This document shows, one piece after another, positions 6,147-6,889 of a DNA stretch of 6,889 nt. Position 1 is the stretch's first letter, and each line of letters begins with the position of its first letter. The translations under genes were made by a program, and so were the position numbers. The notes beneath the pieces are model-generated. The model had not been told where the DNA came from and searched no databases. It was given only the letters and a program-made list of their open reading frames with translations. Source of the DNA: Candidatus Hydrogenedens sp. (GTDB taxonomy: Bacteria > Hydrogenedentota > Hydrogenedentia > Hydrogenedentales > Hydrogenedentaceae); the NCBI GenBank assembly GCA_020216745.1, contig JAIWNQ010000295.1, forward strand, positions 1-6,889. The letters run 5' to 3'.

Positions 6147-6524
6147 ATGTTTTTCGGAATATCGCAAAAGAAAGAAGAAGAACTCTATAAAAGAATGGAA
6201 GGATTAGGGATATTTGAAAAAGATTTGATAGAGCAATTTATTTCTGCTCGGGGACCAGGAGGACAGAAAGTCAATCATACGTCAACAGGTGTATATCTGA
6301 AATATATCCCATCAGGGATTGAGGTGAAGATGGACACATCTCGTTCGCAATCGATAAACCGTTTTCTGGCTCGGCGACGATTATGTGAACTCATAGAGTT
6401 ACAAAAACTTGGGAAAGAAGCACCTATCTCAAAGAAAATAAGCAAAATAAAAAAACAAAAAGCAAAACGGGCTAAACGTTCACAAGAAAAATATAATAAA
6501 GAACTACCAGACAAAGAGAGCTAA
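6147..6524 (+). CDS. Short GGQ-domain peptide-chain release-factor-like protein (ribosome rescue type)
   Basis: This 125-residue protein is a free-standing class I release-factor catalytic domain. Residues 33-45 read SARGPGGQKVNHT, with the GGQ at 38-40 that triggers peptidyl-tRNA hydrolysis in the ribosomal centre. The rest of the domain follows (STGVYLKYIPSGIEV, then DTSRSQSINR and an Arg-rich helix). A Lys/Arg-rich tail (about 96-117) resembles the ArfB tail that enters the empty mRNA channel. The stop-codon-reading domains (PxT/SPF motifs) of RF1/RF2 are absent; RF1/RF2 are about 360 residues. I infer codon-independent rescue of stalled ribosomes, similar to ArfB or mitochondrial C12orf65-type factors, but which group it belongs to is open. 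It starts 13 bases after the esterase stop with no clear Shine-Dalgarno, so it is probably translationally coupled. Met17 (6195) is an alternative start and would leave the GGQ domain intact. Confidence 0.9.
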   Translation: MFFGISQKKEEELYKRMEGLGIFEKDLIEQFISARGPGGQKVNHTSTGVYLKYIPSGIEVKMDTSRSQSINRFLARRRLCELIELQKLGKEAPISKKISKIKKQKAKRAKRSQEKYNKELPDKES

Positions 6525-6889
6525 TTATTCGGGGTTTATAGATAGATTGTAAGGAATATCATAGTAAGTACAAGAGGATATTAGAAAGAATAAGAAAGAC
6601 CGGGTTGGAAATAAAAAGGAGAAGGATGATTCAGAAATTAAATATTAATCGAATGTCAAGACGACAGTTCAAATGCACGAGATGATAAAGGAGTAGAAGG
6701 AATTAATAGTAGTTTTTTCGAAGTGAATGTGATTAAGCATGTGGTAAATTAAGGACAGTCTTAAATCCAATGGAAGAGTTGTAATATGAGATATAAGGAA
6801 GATTATGTAACAGGGTACCGATGGGCTAGTGGCAGTGTTAAAGCCGTTTATCCTACATGTTATTCAGTTGAGGTGTTAGCATCGACATG
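6525..6889. other. Purine-rich region without a secure gene
   Basis: After the release-factor-like stop, the plus strand is strongly purine-rich with many short AGGA/GGAG runs and frequent stops in all frames. I see no terminator hairpin with a T-run, no RNA gene and no long frame on either strand. Two weak items stand out: a 19-codon frame at 6626-6685 behind AAGGAG, coding a peptide with an internal MSRRQF, and an ATG at 6786 that opens a frame to the window end. The region may be spacer or decayed coding DNA. Confidence 0.5.
6786..6889 (+). CDS. Possible start of an unknown gene running off the right edge
   Basis: An ATG at 6786 opens a frame of at least 34 codons that is still open at the last base. 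A GGAAG lies nine bases upstream, and an in-frame TAA at 6762 shuts off any longer upstream frame. The product begins MRYKEDYVTGYRWASGSV. It has no signal peptide or motif that I recognise. The length is short enough to be chance, so this is only a candidate; what lies to the right of the window would decide. Confidence 0.2.
   Translation, partial: MRYKEDYVTGYRWASGSVKAVYPTCYSVEVLAST

Overview
The window reads as ordinary bacterial DNA, moderately A+T-rich, with five well-supported protein genes. Its content is a secreted GLUG/PASTA surface protein, a secreted CE15-type esterase, nucleotide-sugar enzymes and a mini release factor. That mix fits a polysaccharide-handling environmental bacterium of the Planctomycetota/Lentisphaerota/Hydrogenedentota sort. 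This placement is an impression from protein style; there is no rRNA or other marker in the window.

Layout. Bases 1-1317 (minus) hold the N-terminal 439 residues of a large secreted protein that runs off the left edge: signal peptide, an N-terminal module, about six GLUG repeats with serine-rich linkers, then a PASTA domain. It has a near-consensus promoter (TTGACA, 17 nt, TATAAA) at 1377-1405. A gene-poor stretch (1318-1771) follows, holding one possible 20-codon ORF with a perfect Shine-Dalgarno and an extended -10 promoter for the next gene. A HAD-family phosphatase lies at 1772-2614 (plus). It converges, 40 bp apart, on a 725-codon gene at 2655-4832 (minus) that joins an extended-SDR sugar-nucleotide epimerase/dehydratase to a DegT/DnrJ/EryC1/StrS PLP aminotransferase in one chain. 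A 77-bp divergent region (4833-4909) separates this from a rightward pair: a secreted CE15 glucuronoyl-esterase-like protein (4910-6133) and, 13 bp later, a 125-residue GGQ-domain release-factor-like protein (6147-6524). The last 365 bp are purine-rich and contain no secure gene, only a possible gene start at 6786.

How they fit. The SDR-aminotransferase fusion would supply an amino-sugar nucleotide for surface glycans. The HAD enzyme may act on a phosphorylated sugar. The CE15 enzyme works outside the cytoplasm on plant-type or other uronic-acid esters. The GLUG/PASTA protein is exported and probably cell-surface. The release-factor-like protein is a ribosome-rescue candidate whose link to the esterase is probably only positional. 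Most worth a second look are the fusion enzyme, whose SDR half has Phe143 where the catalytic Tyr of YxxxK should be, and an AAGGAGG sequence buried exactly at its domain junction.
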